From Polynucleobacter sp. AP-Capit-er-40B-B4 (lineage in GTDB: Bacteria > Pseudomonadota > Gammaproteobacteria > Burkholderiales > Burkholderiaceae): a stretch of 64,000 nucleotides of DNA. The notes under the pieces are model-generated. The model ran no database searches, was not told the origin of the DNA, and saw only the letters and a list, made by a program, of their open reading frames with translations. Where the stretch lies: the NCBI RefSeq assembly GCF_018882245.1, contig NZ_JACVOV010000003.1, positions 104,607 through 168,606 of the forward strand, written 5' to 3'. Position numbers and translations under genes: made by a program. The number at the start of each line of letters is the position of its first letter. Position 1 is the first letter of the stretch. Positions 47,227 to 55,962 of this stretch are shown here, in pieces.

Positions 47227-48075
47227 ATGCGCCTCATTCGTAACCCCCAATTATGGCTCTCTCTTGGAAAAGAGATCTGGGAGCGCAATCGTGGCCAAAA
47301 TTTAAAGCAAATTGCCGCTAGCCTGGCCTTTACGACGACCTTATCAATGGTTCCTATGGTGACTATAGCCACCATGTTGATTGGCTACTTGCCCAGTGTT
47401 ATTCAAGTCAAAAACGCCTTTAAATCATGGCTTTTAGATACCTATATGCCCGGTGGCATTAATCAACAAGTATTTGTTTACTTGGATCAGTTTTCTTCCC
47501 AGGCCAAGGGCTTAACATTCGTAGGTTTAGCGGGCTTAATCATCACCACAATCATGACTTTAGCCGTGATTGAGGGAGCCTTCAATCAGATCTTTAAAGT
47601 CAATACAAGTCGACCTCTTTACAAAAAGATTGTGATCTACAGTGCAGCAACAATATTGGGGCCAATACTGCTAGGTATTGGCATCTACCTCAGCGGTGTT
47701 TTATTTAGCGCGTCGGAGGGCTGGATTAGCGCAGTATCTTTCGGCTTTCAATTGGTAGCCACTATTGCCCCAATCTTCTTGGCTATTGTGGTTTATGCAG
47801 TTGTCTACAAAGTTCTGCCATATGCAAAAATCCTGTGGCGTGATGCTTTCACTGGGGCTTTAGTAGCTGCACTAGCATTTGAGTTGATGAAATTCGGCTT
47901 TGCTATTTTCTTGAGTAACACCGCCTTCTACAAGACGGTTTATGGAGCTTTTGCCATCTTCCCCTTGGGTTTGATGTGGATTTACATGACCTGGTGGATT
48001 ACCTTAACTGGTGCGGTCCTTGTGGCGAATCTTCCAGAGATACGCAGTGGCTTCATTAGGGTTATTCGTTACTAA
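47227..48075 (+). CDS. YihY/BrkB family inner-membrane protein
   Basis: 282 residues from the ATG at 47227. About six membrane helices. The family segments KQIAASLAFTTTLSMVPMVT near the N-terminus and YKTVYGAFAIFPLGLMWIYM near the C-terminus are present. The family was once called ribonuclease BN by mistake; its transport or structural role is not established. It starts divergent from wrbA. Confidence 0.9.
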   Translation: MRLIRNPQLWLSLGKEIWERNRGQNLKQIAASLAFTTTLSMVPMVTIATMLIGYLPSVIQVKNAFKSWLLDTYMPGGINQQVFVYLDQFSSQAKGLTFVGLAGLIITTIMTLAVIEGAFNQIFKVNTSRPLYKKIVIYSAATILGPILLGIGIYLSGVLFSASEGWISAVSFGFQLVATIAPIFLAIVVYAVVYKVLPYAKILWRDAFTGALVAALAFELMKFGFAIFLSNTAFYKTVYGAFAIFPLGLMWIYMTWWITLTGAVLVANLPEIRSGFIRVIRY

Positions 48076-48092
48076 AAGTGATAACTTAACCC

Positions 48093-48121
48093 TTGATTCA
48101 GAGTGGTCTTAAGTCTATATT
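48093..48121 (+). promoter_or_regulatory. Promoter of the CBS-domain gene
   Basis: TTGATT (48093-48098) and TATATT (48116-48121) with the ideal 17-base spacer. Transcription from about 48128 gives a ~26-base leader with GGAG before the ATG at 48154, a conventional leadered gene that contrasts with its neighbours. Confidence 0.6.
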
Positions 48122-48153
48122 GAGCATATAAATACATTGTTTTTGGAGATCAA

Positions 48154-48609
48154 ATGAAAGTTCGTGACATATTGCGCGTTAAGGGCAGCACCCTTTTTAC
48201 GGTAGCTCCAGAAACAGCCCTGCAGACAGCGGTTCTGGTAATGAGCGAGCACGATATTGGATCCCTGGTTGTTATGGAGTACGACAAGTTGGTCGGCATT
48301 TTGACTTTCCGAGAGGTCATTGCCGCATTGGCAAAACATCACGGCAAGCTTGAGGGATTACAAGTTAGCTCTGTTATGAATCAAAAGCCTTTGACTTGCA
48401 ACATGGAAACTGAGATTGATGAAGTGCGCCGCATGATGTTGGTGGACCACGCCCGATATCTACCGGTGGTTGATCAAAAGATGTTGATGGGCGTAATTTC
48501 TTTCTATGACGTAGCAAAGTCCGTAGTGGAAGCACAAGACTTTGAAAACACAATGCTCAAAGCCTATATCCGCGACTGGCCGGAAGATACCGAAAAAACA
48601 GCTTCTTAA
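48154..48609 (+). CDS. CBS-domain protein
   Basis: 151 residues made of two CBS modules (about 1-65 and 70-135): VRDILRVKGSTLFTVAPETA and DIGSLVVMEYDKLVGILTFR in the first, VSSVMNQKPLTCNMETEIDE and ARYLPVVDQKMLMGVISFYD in the second. Such pairs bind adenine nucleotides and act as energy sensors. The partner is not known; it is a stand-alone protein. GGAG precedes the ATG at good spacing. Confidence 0.92.
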   Translation: MKVRDILRVKGSTLFTVAPETALQTAVLVMSEHDIGSLVVMEYDKLVGILTFREVIAALAKHHGKLEGLQVSSVMNQKPLTCNMETEIDEVRRMMLVDHARYLPVVDQKMLMGVISFYDVAKSVVEAQDFENTMLKAYIRDWPEDTEKTAS

Positions 48610-48637
48610 GGCGTTCTGACCATCATTTACTGACAAA

Positions 48638-48646
48638 TGACATAAT
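48638..48646 (+). promoter_or_regulatory. Putative extended -10 giving a leaderless aroC mRNA
   Basis: TGA directly before CATAAT (48641-48646) makes an extended -10 ending six bases before the aroC ATG at 48653. No Shine-Dalgarno is present between them. Confidence 0.45.
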
Positions 48647-48652
48647 GTCGGT

Positions 48653-49768
48653 ATGTCAGGAAATACATTAGGCCTTCTCTTTACAGTTACCACTTTTGGT
48701 GAATCCCATGGTCCGGCTATTGGAGCGGTGGTTGACGGCTGCCCGCCAGGCATGGAGCTTTCTGAGGCTGATATTCAGCTTGATTTGGATCGACGTAAGC
48801 CAGGCACTTCAAGACACGTTACTCAGCGCAAGGAAGAGGATAAGGTTGAAATTCTTTCTGGTGTTTTTGAAGGCAAAACTACCGGCACTCCGATCGCACT
48901 ATTAATTCGTAATACTGATCAACGCAGCCAAGACTATGGCGATATTTTGCAGACCTTTAGACCAGGCCATGCAGATTATGCATACCAAACTAAGTATGGC
49001 ATTCGCGATCCTAGAGGTGGTGGAAGATCTTCTGCACGCTTAACAGCTCCAGTTGTAGCCGCTGCTGCGATCGCAAAAAAATGGTTGCACGAAAAATATG
49101 GCACTGAGTTCTATGGCTACATGAGTCAATTAGGTGAACTGGAAATTCCATTTAAAGACGCAGCAGAAATTGAGAAGAATCCTTTCTTTACTGCAAATGC
49201 AGAAATGATTCCTCAGCTTGAGACATACATGGATAACCTGCGCAAAGCAGGGGACTCTTGTGGCGCGCGTATCGAAGTTCGCGCTCGCAATGTGCCGGTA
49301 GGTCTAGGCGAGCCATTATTTGATAAGTTGGATGCTGATATTGCGCATGCCATGATGGGTATTAATGCCGTGAAGGGTGTTGAGATTGGTGCAGGATTTA
49401 AATCTGTTGCTCAGCGTGGTAGCGAGCATGGGGATGAGCTTCACCCAGATGGTTTTGCTACCAACAATTCTGGCGGAACTCTTGGCGGGATTAGCACTGG
49501 GCAGGATTTACGCGTATCCATAGCGATCAAGCCTACCTCAAGCATTATGAGTCCTAAGCAGTCAGTAGATCTAAATGGCAAACCCATAACCGTTCAAACG
49601 AAGGGCCGACACGACCCTTGCGTTGGTATACGTGCAACCCCGATTGCCGAGGCAATGCTTGCTCTGGTGTTGATGGATCATGCTCTACGCCATCGCGCTC
49701 AATGCGCTGATGTACCAGCATTTGCTGCATCCATACCGGCTGCACAACCTGGATCTTTTCGTGATTGA
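48653..49768 (+). CDS. aroC: Chorismate synthase
   Basis: 371 residues. The flavin-dependent enzyme that makes chorismate from EPSP, the last step of the shikimate pathway. Signatures: [20 protein letters not shown] at the N-terminus, [20 protein letters not shown] and [17 protein letters not shown] in the middle, and [20 protein letters not shown] with the conserved NN-SGG. Length is normal. The MFS gene starts 13 bases after its stop. Confidence 0.98.
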   Translation: MSGNTLGLLFTVTTFGESHGPAIGAVVDGCPPGMELSEADIQLDLDRRKPGTSRHVTQRKEEDKVEILSGVFEGKTTGTPIALLIRNTDQRSQDYGDILQTFRPGHADYAYQTKYGIRDPRGGGRSSARLTAPVVAAAAIAKKWLHEKYGTEFYGYMSQLGELEIPFKDAAEIEKNPFFTANAEMIPQLETYMDNLRKAGDSCGARIEVRARNVPVGLGEPLFDKLDADIAHAMMGINAVKGVEIGAGFKSVAQRGSEHGDELHPDGFATNNSGGTLGGISTGQDLRVSIAIKPTSSIMSPKQSVDLNGKPITVQTKGRHDPCVGIRATPIAEAMLALVLMDHALRHRAQCADVPAFAASIPAAQPGSFRD

Positions 49769-49781
49769 TTTGGCTGATTAA

Positions 49782-50939
49782 ATGACGCCTTCGCTTCGCT
49801 GGGCCTTCGGGTCCTTTTTCTTTTTATATTTCGCTTATGTTGGATTGGTATCACCGTACGCAAGCCTCTTCTTCTTGGAGAGGGGCTTTAGCGTTATTGA
49901 GATAGCAGCGCTGATGTCCATGTTGCAAATCACCAGAATAGTTGGACCTTTCTCCTGGGGTTGGTTGTCAGACTATCTATCAAATCGTATTGGCATTATT
50001 CGCGTTTGCGCCTGTCTGGCCGCACTTGTTTTCTTATGCATCTATTTTTTACAAGATTACATTGGTTTTTTCATTTGGATGTTTGTTCTGCACACCATCT
50101 TGAGTAGTTTGATGCCCCTTGGTGAGTCCGCCACTATCCATGCTTTATACAAAGACAATTCTTTTGATAAGCGCTATGGACGCTTGCGCTTATGGGGTTC
50201 AATTGGCTTTATAGCGATGGTACTTGCTGCTGGTGAGTTATTCCAGCGCAAAACTATTGAGTTATACCCAATCGTAGGTACGGTAGTTTTATTTGCCTTG
50301 GCTCTAATTACCTTTTGCCTGCACGAACCAAAGATGGAGCGACGCAAAATGGTGAAAGGGGAGTTGTTAATAGTGCTCTTTAATCCTGACGTTCGTTGGT
50401 TTTTGCTATCCGGTTTTTTTATGATTTTTGCCCATGCCGCTTTGTATGTTTTTTATTCACTATACCTGTCAGATCTTGGATACGACAAATTTCAGATAGG
50501 GCTTTTCTGGGCCCTCGGAGTTGCTGCAGAAGTCATTTTCTTTTACTTTCAAAGCAAGGTGCTGAGCAGATTGGATGCCGAAGTTATCTTGCAAGCCACC
50601 TTTGGTATTGGCGTTATTCGTTTTATCTTGATTGCCTTCTTACCCATCACATCGGTCTTAATTGTGGCGCAATTAATGCATGCGGGCACATTTGCCGCTC
50701 ACCATAGTGCTGCCAATAAAATGCTACAGCGCTGGTTTACTGGACCCGTACAAGCTAGAGGCCAAGCATTAATGGCTACCATTTCATATGGCTTAGGTGG
50801 AACCCTGGGGGGTCTGTGTGCTGGCTGGATTTGGGAGGTGTCACAACCTAGAGATGTTTTTGTAATGTCTGTATTTGCATGCGGACTGGCGGGCATGGCA
50901 ATCCAAAAACTCAGACCGCGACGTTACCCCGCCAGATAA
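49782..50939 (+). CDS. MFS transporter (LacY / phenylpropionate-permease-like)
   Basis: 385 residues with about twelve membrane helices. The short MFS loop WGWLSDYLSNRIGIIR between helices 2 and 3 and the second-half equivalent QARGQALMATISYGLGGTLG are present. FGSFFFLYFAYVGLVSPYAS and FLERGFSVIEIAALMSMLQI resemble the MFS_1-like / HcaT group. The substrate is unknown. It follows aroC closely, so the two may share a transcript; no Shine-Dalgarno is obvious. Confidence 0.88.
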   Translation: MTPSLRWAFGSFFFLYFAYVGLVSPYASLFFLERGFSVIEIAALMSMLQITRIVGPFSWGWLSDYLSNRIGIIRVCACLAALVFLCIYFLQDYIGFFIWMFVLHTILSSLMPLGESATIHALYKDNSFDKRYGRLRLWGSIGFIAMVLAAGELFQRKTIELYPIVGTVVLFALALITFCLHEPKMERRKMVKGELLIVLFNPDVRWFLLSGFFMIFAHAALYVFYSLYLSDLGYDKFQIGLFWALGVAAEVIFFYFQSKVLSRLDAEVILQATFGIGVIRFILIAFLPITSVLIVAQLMHAGTFAAHHSAANKMLQRWFTGPVQARGQALMATISYGLGGTLGGLCAGWIWEVSQPRDVFVMSVFACGLAGMAIQKLRPRRYPAR

Positions 50940-50952
50940 AACTTTAAGCTTC

Positions 50953-51747
50953 TTATTGAACCTTAGCCTTGGCACGTAGTTTTTGCATCATCTCTGCAAA
51001 TTTGGCTTTTTGCCAATTCTTATCAGACATGATCATTTGCTTAAGCTGATCCTTCATTTCTTCCATGCTTGGAGCTTTTACATCACGAGAATCTACCATC
51101 TTAATGATGTGCCAACCGAATTGAGACTTAACAGGCTTATCTGTAATTTGACCGTTCTTCAACTGAACCATTGCTTTAGAAAACTCTGGTACTAGTGCTT
51201 TATCGCTTACCCAGCCAAGATCGCCACCATTTTTTGCTGAGCCTGGGTCCATGGATTTAGCCTTAGCAATCTCTTCAAAATTAGCGCCAGCCTTTAACTG
51301 AGCAATGATTGCTTTTGCATCTGATTCCTTTTCAACCAGGATGTGCTCAACGTGATATTCCTTGCCGGTGTATTGGGCTTTAACGGACTCATAAGCCGCT
51401 TTAAGATCAGACTCGGCAACACCTTCTTTTTCAACAAAATCCTCAAACACAGCTGAGACCAATACGCCGATACGTGCTTGCTCCAACTGTTCGCGAACAG
51501 CTTCTTTTTGAATAACGCCACGTTTGTCGGCCTCTTGCAAAATAAGTTCTCGAGTCACAAGCATCTCGCGCGCCTGGTCGCGTACTTGAGGGTTGTCCGG
51601 CTGGCCCGAACGTTGAACCAATTTATCAAGCTGCGCTTTTGGAATAGATTTGCCGTTCACGATGACTGCATTTTGTGCATACGCACCTGATGTCAAAAAG
51701 GAGGCGCTCAGAAGGCTGATTGAAAGTAATTGATGTTTAGTGAACAT
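50953..51747 (-). CDS. Periplasmic peptidyl-prolyl cis-trans isomerase (parvulin type)
   Basis: 264 residues with a signal peptide (cleavage near GAYA-QNAV). An N-terminal SurA-like chaperone helix region with INGKSIPKAQ-like motif and LVTRELILQEADKRGV is followed by one parvulin domain (YHVEHILVEKESDAKAIIAQ to FGWHIIKMVDSRD), with the GGDLGWVSDKALVPEFSKAM segment. It helps folding of exported proteins, probably outer-membrane proteins. Last of the selO-msrB-yciB-bolA run, 45 bases after bolA. A TATCAA hexamer ends five bases before the ATG. Confidence 0.92.
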   Translation of the reverse strand: MFTKHQLLSISLLSASFLTSGAYAQNAVIVNGKSIPKAQLDKLVQRSGQPDNPQVRDQAREMLVTRELILQEADKRGVIQKEAVREQLEQARIGVLVSAVFEDFVEKEGVAESDLKAAYESVKAQYTGKEYHVEHILVEKESDAKAIIAQLKAGANFEEIAKAKSMDPGSAKNGGDLGWVSDKALVPEFSKAMVQLKNGQITDKPVKSQFGWHIIKMVDSRDVKAPSMEEMKDQLKQMIMSDKNWQKAKFAEMMQKLRAKAKVQ

Positions 51748-51792
51748 AGTATTTGATAGGTTAATAAAAGATGCGGCTATTTTAAGGTAGCC

Positions 51793-52077
51793 TTATTTAG
51801 AAACTTCATCCGGCGCTAAAGCAATAATCGTTAAAGCATGAATTTCCTTGGGAATATGGCGATTTAGGGCGGCATAAACAGCTCTATGGCGAGCCACTAG
51901 GTTTATACCCTTAAATTCCGGAGCAACGATTTCTAGTTTGAAATGACCGCCGCTGCTAGCTGCGCCAGCATGTCCTGCATGAAGATGGCTTTCATCATCA
52001 ATCACTAAGGATTGAACCTGAAAAGCTTTGCGCAAGTCTTGGTCAAAAGCTGCAATTCTTTGTTGATTCACATTCAT
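51793..52077 (-). CDS. BolA family protein
   Basis: 94 residues. The class II KH-like fold with the helix-turn-helix-like region is seen: [20 protein letters not shown] and [13 protein letters not shown], then [20 protein letters not shown] with the conserved RHRxVY. BolA proteins bind [2Fe-2S] glutaredoxins and affect cell morphology. The ATG overlaps the yciB stop by four bases (ATGA), so it is probably coupled to yciB. Confidence 0.93.
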   Translation of the reverse strand: MNVNQQRIAAFDQDLRKAFQVQSLVIDDESHLHAGHAGAASSGGHFKLEIVAPEFKGINLVARHRAVYAALNRHIPKEIHALTIIALAPDEVSK

Positions 52078-52622
52078 TCGCTGGGGTGCTCCATATGTTT
52101 AGATAGCCAAACACCTTGAATAACGACAAATAGCAACAATAAGCCAGTGCTACCAAACAACTTAAAGTTGACCCAAGTTTCCTCGGAAAATTCAAAGGCT
52201 ACATACAGATTGAGTGCTCCCATTGCAAAAAAGAATGCAGCCCATGCCATATTGAGTTGATGCCAAACAGAATGCGCATTTTTTTCTTTCAGCGTTACCT
52301 GTTTGCCCATTAATACCTGTATCAAGTTTTTTTGAAAAAATTGCGCACTAATAAAAAGGGCGCCAGAAAATAACCAATAAAGAGCAGTTGGCTTGAGTTG
52401 AATGAATGTCTTGTCATGCAAGAAAATAGTCAAGCTACCAAATACAACAATCATTACCAAACTAATCCATTGCATTGCATCGATTTTGCGATGGCGATAA
52501 TAGACCCAAAGTATCTGGCCAATGGTGGCTATCATCGCAACAATGGTGGCCGTATAGATGTCACCAAGCTTAAAAGCGACAAAAAATAGGATTATGGGGA
52601 AGAGGTCGAATAAAAATTTCAT
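52074..52622 (-). CDS. yciB: Inner membrane-spanning protein YciB (septation protein A)
   Basis: 182 residues, five to six membrane helices; the opening [20 protein letters not shown] is the family hallmark. Further marks are [20 protein letters not shown] and [20 protein letters not shown]. YciB/IspZ acts in cell-envelope synthesis and division. Coupled to bolA by a four-base overlap, an arrangement common in betaproteobacteria. It has no Shine-Dalgarno; a GATAAT hexamer ends six bases ahead of the ATG. Confidence 0.95.
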   Translation of the reverse strand: MKFLFDLFPIILFFVAFKLGDIYTATIVAMIATIGQILWVYYRHRKIDAMQWISLVMIVVFGSLTIFLHDKTFIQLKPTALYWLFSGALFISAQFFQKNLIQVLMGKQVTLKEKNAHSVWHQLNMAWAAFFFAMGALNLYVAFEFSEETWVNFKLFGSTGLLLLFVVIQGVWLSKHMEHPSE

Positions 52623-52628
52623 AGGTGG

Positions 52629-52634
52629 ATTATC
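52629..52634 (-). promoter_or_regulatory. Putative -10 giving a leaderless yciB mRNA
   Basis: GATAAT on the minus strand (52634-52629) ends six bases before the yciB ATG at 52622. It sits in the 23-base gap after msrB, so yciB-bolA-PPIase may also be transcribed separately from selO-msrB. Confidence 0.4.
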
Positions 52635-52645
52635 CCGGTATTTGA

Positions 52646-53059
52646 TTACTTGTCCGCCTTTACCGGAATTGCATTGGCGTTTGGCTCAAAACTTAAAGAA
52701 GCTGAGTTGATGCAATAGCGCAAGCCAGTGGGCATAGGTCCATCCTCAAATACGTGGCCCAAATGAGCATCACAATGAGCGCATCGTACCTCCGTACGAA
52801 TCATTCCATGACTGGTATCTCGAATTTCCTTGATGGAGGAGGCAACTTCCGGTGCGTTATAGCTAGGCCAACCGCAGCCGGCATCAAACTTGGTTTCTGA
52901 TAAAAAAAGTGGCGTATCGCAGCAGACACATTTATATCGGCCTTTATCCCAGTGATCCCAATATTTCCCGGTAAATGGTCTTTCAGTTGCCGCTTCACGA
53001 GTCACTCGATACTCAATGTCACTAAGTGACTGCTTATATTCTTGGTCGGTTTTCTTCAT
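52646..53059 (-). CDS. msrB: Peptide-methionine (R)-S-oxide reductase
   Basis: 137 residues from the ATG at 53059 (an in-frame TTG six bases earlier is less likely). Zinc-binding CxxC pairs CVCC and [17 protein letters not shown] with the substrate pocket, [14 protein letters not shown], and the catalytic Cys in [10 protein letters not shown] are all present. It repairs methionine-R-sulfoxide. It lies 31 bases downstream of selO on the same strand, which joins two oxidative-stress functions in one probable operon. Confidence 0.96.
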   Translation of the reverse strand: MKKTDQEYKQSLSDIEYRVTREAATERPFTGKYWDHWDKGRYKCVCCDTPLFLSETKFDAGCGWPSYNAPEVASSIKEIRDTSHGMIRTEVRCAHCDAHLGHVFEDGPMPTGLRYCINSASLSFEPNANAIPVKADK

Positions 53060-53090
53060 TTTCAATTCAGAGGGATGTATTAGATTAAAT

Positions 53091-54557
53091 TTAGGATGAG
53101 CAGCTTACTTCTACTGCCTGTGCATTAGGAGGTGGGGCGATAGAATAAGATTCATATTCTGGCTGCTCGTCAAAGGGTTTGCTCAAGATTTGGAGAAGCT
53201 TGGTAACCTCTGAAAAATCTTTATCTTGTGCCTTTTCAATTGCAGTCTGAGCCAGATGATTTCGCAGTATGTATTTTGGATTCACTTGATTCATTGCGTG
53301 CAGTCGAACCTCATCGGGACAAGATTCAACTTGCAATCGCTCTACATAATCTCCGAACCACTGATCAATTGATTCTCTATCTATAAATTGATCTCTCAAT
53401 GAGTTTTGTGAAATTGCTTTACCGATCCTCAGCTTGCCAAGACTTCGAAAGAAGTTGGTGAAATCTACTTTTGAATCATGCATGGCCTGCAATAACCTCT
53501 CAATAAGAGCTATATCCCCCTCCTGAGAAGTGGTAAATCCAAGCTTTTTGCGAAATAAGGATTGCCATGTCTGGGCATATATCACTGGAAACTGTTCGAG
53601 AGCAGATCGCAACTGCTCTTGCGCTAGCGTTTCTTCAGACTTATCTGCTAGCAAAGGGATCATAGCGCTGGCAAGGCATGCCATATTCCAGTGCATGATC
53701 TGAGGTTGGCGATGATATGCATATCTTCCACCCTGATCACTATGGTTGCAAATGTGATCAATCTGAAATTGATCCAAGAATCCGAATGGCCCATAGTCCA
53801 TAGTTAGACCAAGGACGCTGATGTTATCGCTATTAAGTACGCCATGACAAAAACCAACAGCTTGCCACTGGGCTACAAGCCTAGCATTGCGAGCGCAGAT
53901 TTCTTGAAAGAGACTTAAATAAGGCTCATTGGCATTTTGAGAATCAGGATAGTGGTATTGAATTAAATAATCCGCAAACTCCCTCAAGCGATCAATATCA
54001 TCTAGCGAGGCAAAGTGTTCAAAGTGGCCAACTCTTAAGAAGCTAGGAGCAAGTCGTGCACATACTGCGGCGGTTTCCAGAGTCTCTCTTCTAACCGGCA
54101 AATCGGATCCAACGATTGATAGAGCTCTTGTGGTCGGAATGCCTAAAGCGTGCATTGCTTCACTACACAGAAACTCTCTGATTGAAGATCGAAGTACTGC
54201 TCGCCCATCGCCCATACGAGAAAAACGAGTGATGCCAGCGCCTTTGAGTTGCAGCTCTTGATCAGCAACATCTCCCAATAGGATTGCTCGGCCATCGCCC
54301 AACTGTCCAGCCCATACACCAAATTGGTGGCCACTATAGACGGTGGCAATTGGATTGGAAAACTGGCGATCGCTAGTATTTAGTTGGTTTCCAGATAAAA
54401 CCCCTAGCCATTCTTTGTCCGTTGGTAGACCACTTTCATCCAATGAAATGCCAATGAGATTAGCCGCAGAGGGTGAAAATGCAACCCAGTAGGGTGCTGG
54501 TATTGGTGTTGGTGGGGTTGCTTGGCAAACGTCATCGCCACTGAATATAAAGGCCAT
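53091..54557 (-). CDS. selO: Protein adenylyltransferase SelO
   Basis: 488 residues, full length for this pseudokinase-fold enzyme, which transfers AMP from ATP to Ser/Thr/Tyr of proteins. Conserved stretches: [60 protein letters not shown], and [20 protein letters not shown] with Asp244 and Asp254. The regulatory cysteine pair is kept: Cys270 in ICNHSD and Cys486, third from the C-terminus (CSS), the place of Sec in vertebrate SELENOO. No Shine-Dalgarno is seen; TAGAAT ends six bases before the ATG. It heads the run with msrB, yciB, bolA and the PPIase. Confidence 0.96.
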   Translation of the reverse strand: MAFIFSGDDVCQATPPTPIPAPYWVAFSPSAANLIGISLDESGLPTDKEWLGVLSGNQLNTSDRQFSNPIATVYSGHQFGVWAGQLGDGRAILLGDVADQELQLKGAGITRFSRMGDGRAVLRSSIREFLCSEAMHALGIPTTRALSIVGSDLPVRRETLETAAVCARLAPSFLRVGHFEHFASLDDIDRLREFADYLIQYHYPDSQNANEPYLSLFQEICARNARLVAQWQAVGFCHGVLNSDNISVLGLTMDYGPFGFLDQFQIDHICNHSDQGGRYAYHRQPQIMHWNMACLASAMIPLLADKSEETLAQEQLRSALEQFPVIYAQTWQSLFRKKLGFTTSQEGDIALIERLLQAMHDSKVDFTNFFRSLGKLRIGKAISQNSLRDQFIDRESIDQWFGDYVERLQVESCPDEVRLHAMNQVNPKYILRNHLAQTAIEKAQDKDFSEVTKLLQILSKPFDEQPEYESYSIAPPPNAQAVEVSCSS

Positions 54558-54563
54558 GGGCTT

Positions 54564-54569
54564 ATTCTA
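54564..54569 (-). promoter_or_regulatory. Putative -10 giving a leaderless selO mRNA
   Basis: TAGAAT on the minus strand (54569-54564), six bases before the selO ATG at 54557. The -35 is not clear. It faces the thioesterase promoter within a 54-base intergenic gap. Confidence 0.4.
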
Positions 54570-54575
54570 GGGGGA

Positions 54576-54605
54576 TTTACCAAAACACGTACATGCCTCT
54601 AAAAT
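54576..54605 (+). promoter_or_regulatory. Putative promoter giving a leaderless thioesterase mRNA
   Basis: TTTACC (54576-54581) and TAAAAT (54600-54605) with an 18-base spacer; the -10 ends six bases before the ATG at 54612. No Shine-Dalgarno is seen. Confidence 0.45.
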
Positions 54606-54611
54606 TATTCA

Positions 54612-55094
54612 ATGAATAAACAAGTCCAAATCAATCCACAGACCCAACTGGCCAATTTAGGGGAAGAATTAAATGTTCCTTTTTTAAAGCTCCTTGGGGT
54701 TCGCTGCCTAAGCGCAGAAATGGGTAAAGGGGAGATTTTGCTGGCCCTTAAGCCTGAACATAACAATACCTGGGAAGTAGCCCATGGCGGCGTATTGTTA
54801 ACGTTAATGGATGTGGCTATGGCAGTTGCCGCTCGCTCTGGTGATCCTGGCGACCGAAGTGTTGTCACTATTGAAATGAAAAATAATTTCATGCAGGCCG
54901 CAACTGGGGTGTTGCGTGTCAAAGCAGATACAGTTCGAAGGACTGCAACTATGGCTTTCTGTGAAGCGAAGCTCTATAACGATCAAGGTGAAATATGTTG
55001 CATGGCCACCGGGACATTTAAGTTTCTAAAGCGCTTGGCAACTCGTAATGCCGATGGTGCACGTGTTGTGAACGACGATGGTCGCTTCGACTAA
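54612..55094 (+). CDS. PaaI-family thioesterase (hotdog fold)
   Basis: 160 residues, single hotdog domain. NTWEVAHGGVLLTLMDVAMA carries the HGG(V/A) active-site pattern with the catalytic Asp of PaaI-like enzymes, followed by VVTIEMKNNFMQAATGVLRV. Such enzymes hydrolyse acyl-CoA or phenylacetyl-CoA-type thioesters. The substrate is unknown. It stands alone between divergent selO and the convergent NRDE gene, whose stop is two bases away. Confidence 0.87.
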   Translation: MNKQVQINPQTQLANLGEELNVPFLKLLGVRCLSAEMGKGEILLALKPEHNNTWEVAHGGVLLTLMDVAMAVAARSGDPGDRSVVTIEMKNNFMQAATGVLRVKADTVRRTATMAFCEAKLYNDQGEICCMATGTFKFLKRLATRNADGARVVNDDGRFD

Positions 55095-55096
55095 CC

Positions 55097-55954
55097 CTAT
55101 ACAGATAAATTAGAGTCAGAGGACGAGCTAAGCGCCCCAGTCACAACGTCATGCCCAACCGTTCCGGATGAATCAAAGCGGCGCTCGACTAATTCAAACT
55201 GACCATCTTTTCTTATTCTAAGAACGGTGCTGGAGCGCGTTCCGTAAGCAGGCGTTTTAATAAAAGCAGGGGAGAGCGCTTTTTCCCACTCCTTACTAAC
55301 GCCTGTATTAGGGAGCTCATGATCGCTTGCATGATGTGTATCAGCCAACAGTTTTAAATACTGATCTGCATTCTTGAGGCTGCCTTGGTCCATTGCCAAT
55401 GTCTGGGCAAATGCTGCTACACGATGATTTACCTTAGGCCAAGGTGTATCAAGCATTGCATTAGATAGCCCGTAGACTCCTGGCTCTAGGGGTTGAGGCG
55501 GAAATACTTTACGGGGACGAACATTTTGACCCATCATCATGCGATTACTAACCCAATGCATTTCTGCTTTTGCTGGATCGCTAAGTTCAGCCATGAGCAA
55601 ATTAAAGCCGTTGTATTGTGAAAATCGTTTTGAATTTCCTTGAACAAATTCTGTTGGGCGATCGTTGCCGGTCAAATACATTAATGACAGTTCGCCACGA
55701 GTTCTAGCATCTGGATTTTTTTCGCTTGGAGCTCTTACATTGGTTAAGGCGGCGAATTTACCCGTCTTAGTAAAGCCGAGCCAGGTCCCTGGACTCCCCA
55801 CAACATCTGCACGATCTCTCCCTGCAAGAACGTTTGGGTGTTCTGGCCACCAAGAAACCCCTTCTGTGTCCCTCTCATAAAACTCATCGCGGTTGGCCGC
55901 AACCACCAGAGAGTAGTCTGGATGAGAGTTCCATGCGAAAAGAATGAGGCACAT
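55097..55954 (-). CDS. NRDE family protein (TANGO2-like)
   Basis: 285 residues. It begins MCLILFAWNSHPDYSLVVAA followed by the name-giving NRDE tetrapeptide (ANRDEFYERDTEGVSWWPEH) and LAGRDRADVVGSPGTWLGF. The N-terminal Cys2 suggests an Ntn-hydrolase-like fold, as for related families. The later part contains VYGLSNAMLDTPWPKV and YGTRSSTVLRI. The cellular role of bacterial members is unclear. It follows ygfZ by eight bases and is probably cotranscribed. Confidence 0.9.
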   Translation of the reverse strand: MCLILFAWNSHPDYSLVVAANRDEFYERDTEGVSWWPEHPNVLAGRDRADVVGSPGTWLGFTKTGKFAALTNVRAPSEKNPDARTRGELSLMYLTGNDRPTEFVQGNSKRFSQYNGFNLLMAELSDPAKAEMHWVSNRMMMGQNVRPRKVFPPQPLEPGVYGLSNAMLDTPWPKVNHRVAAFAQTLAMDQGSLKNADQYLKLLADTHHASDHELPNTGVSKEWEKALSPAFIKTPAYGTRSSTVLRIRKDGQFELVERRFDSSGTVGHDVVTGALSSSSDSNLSV

Positions 55955-55962
55955 AAAAAGAA

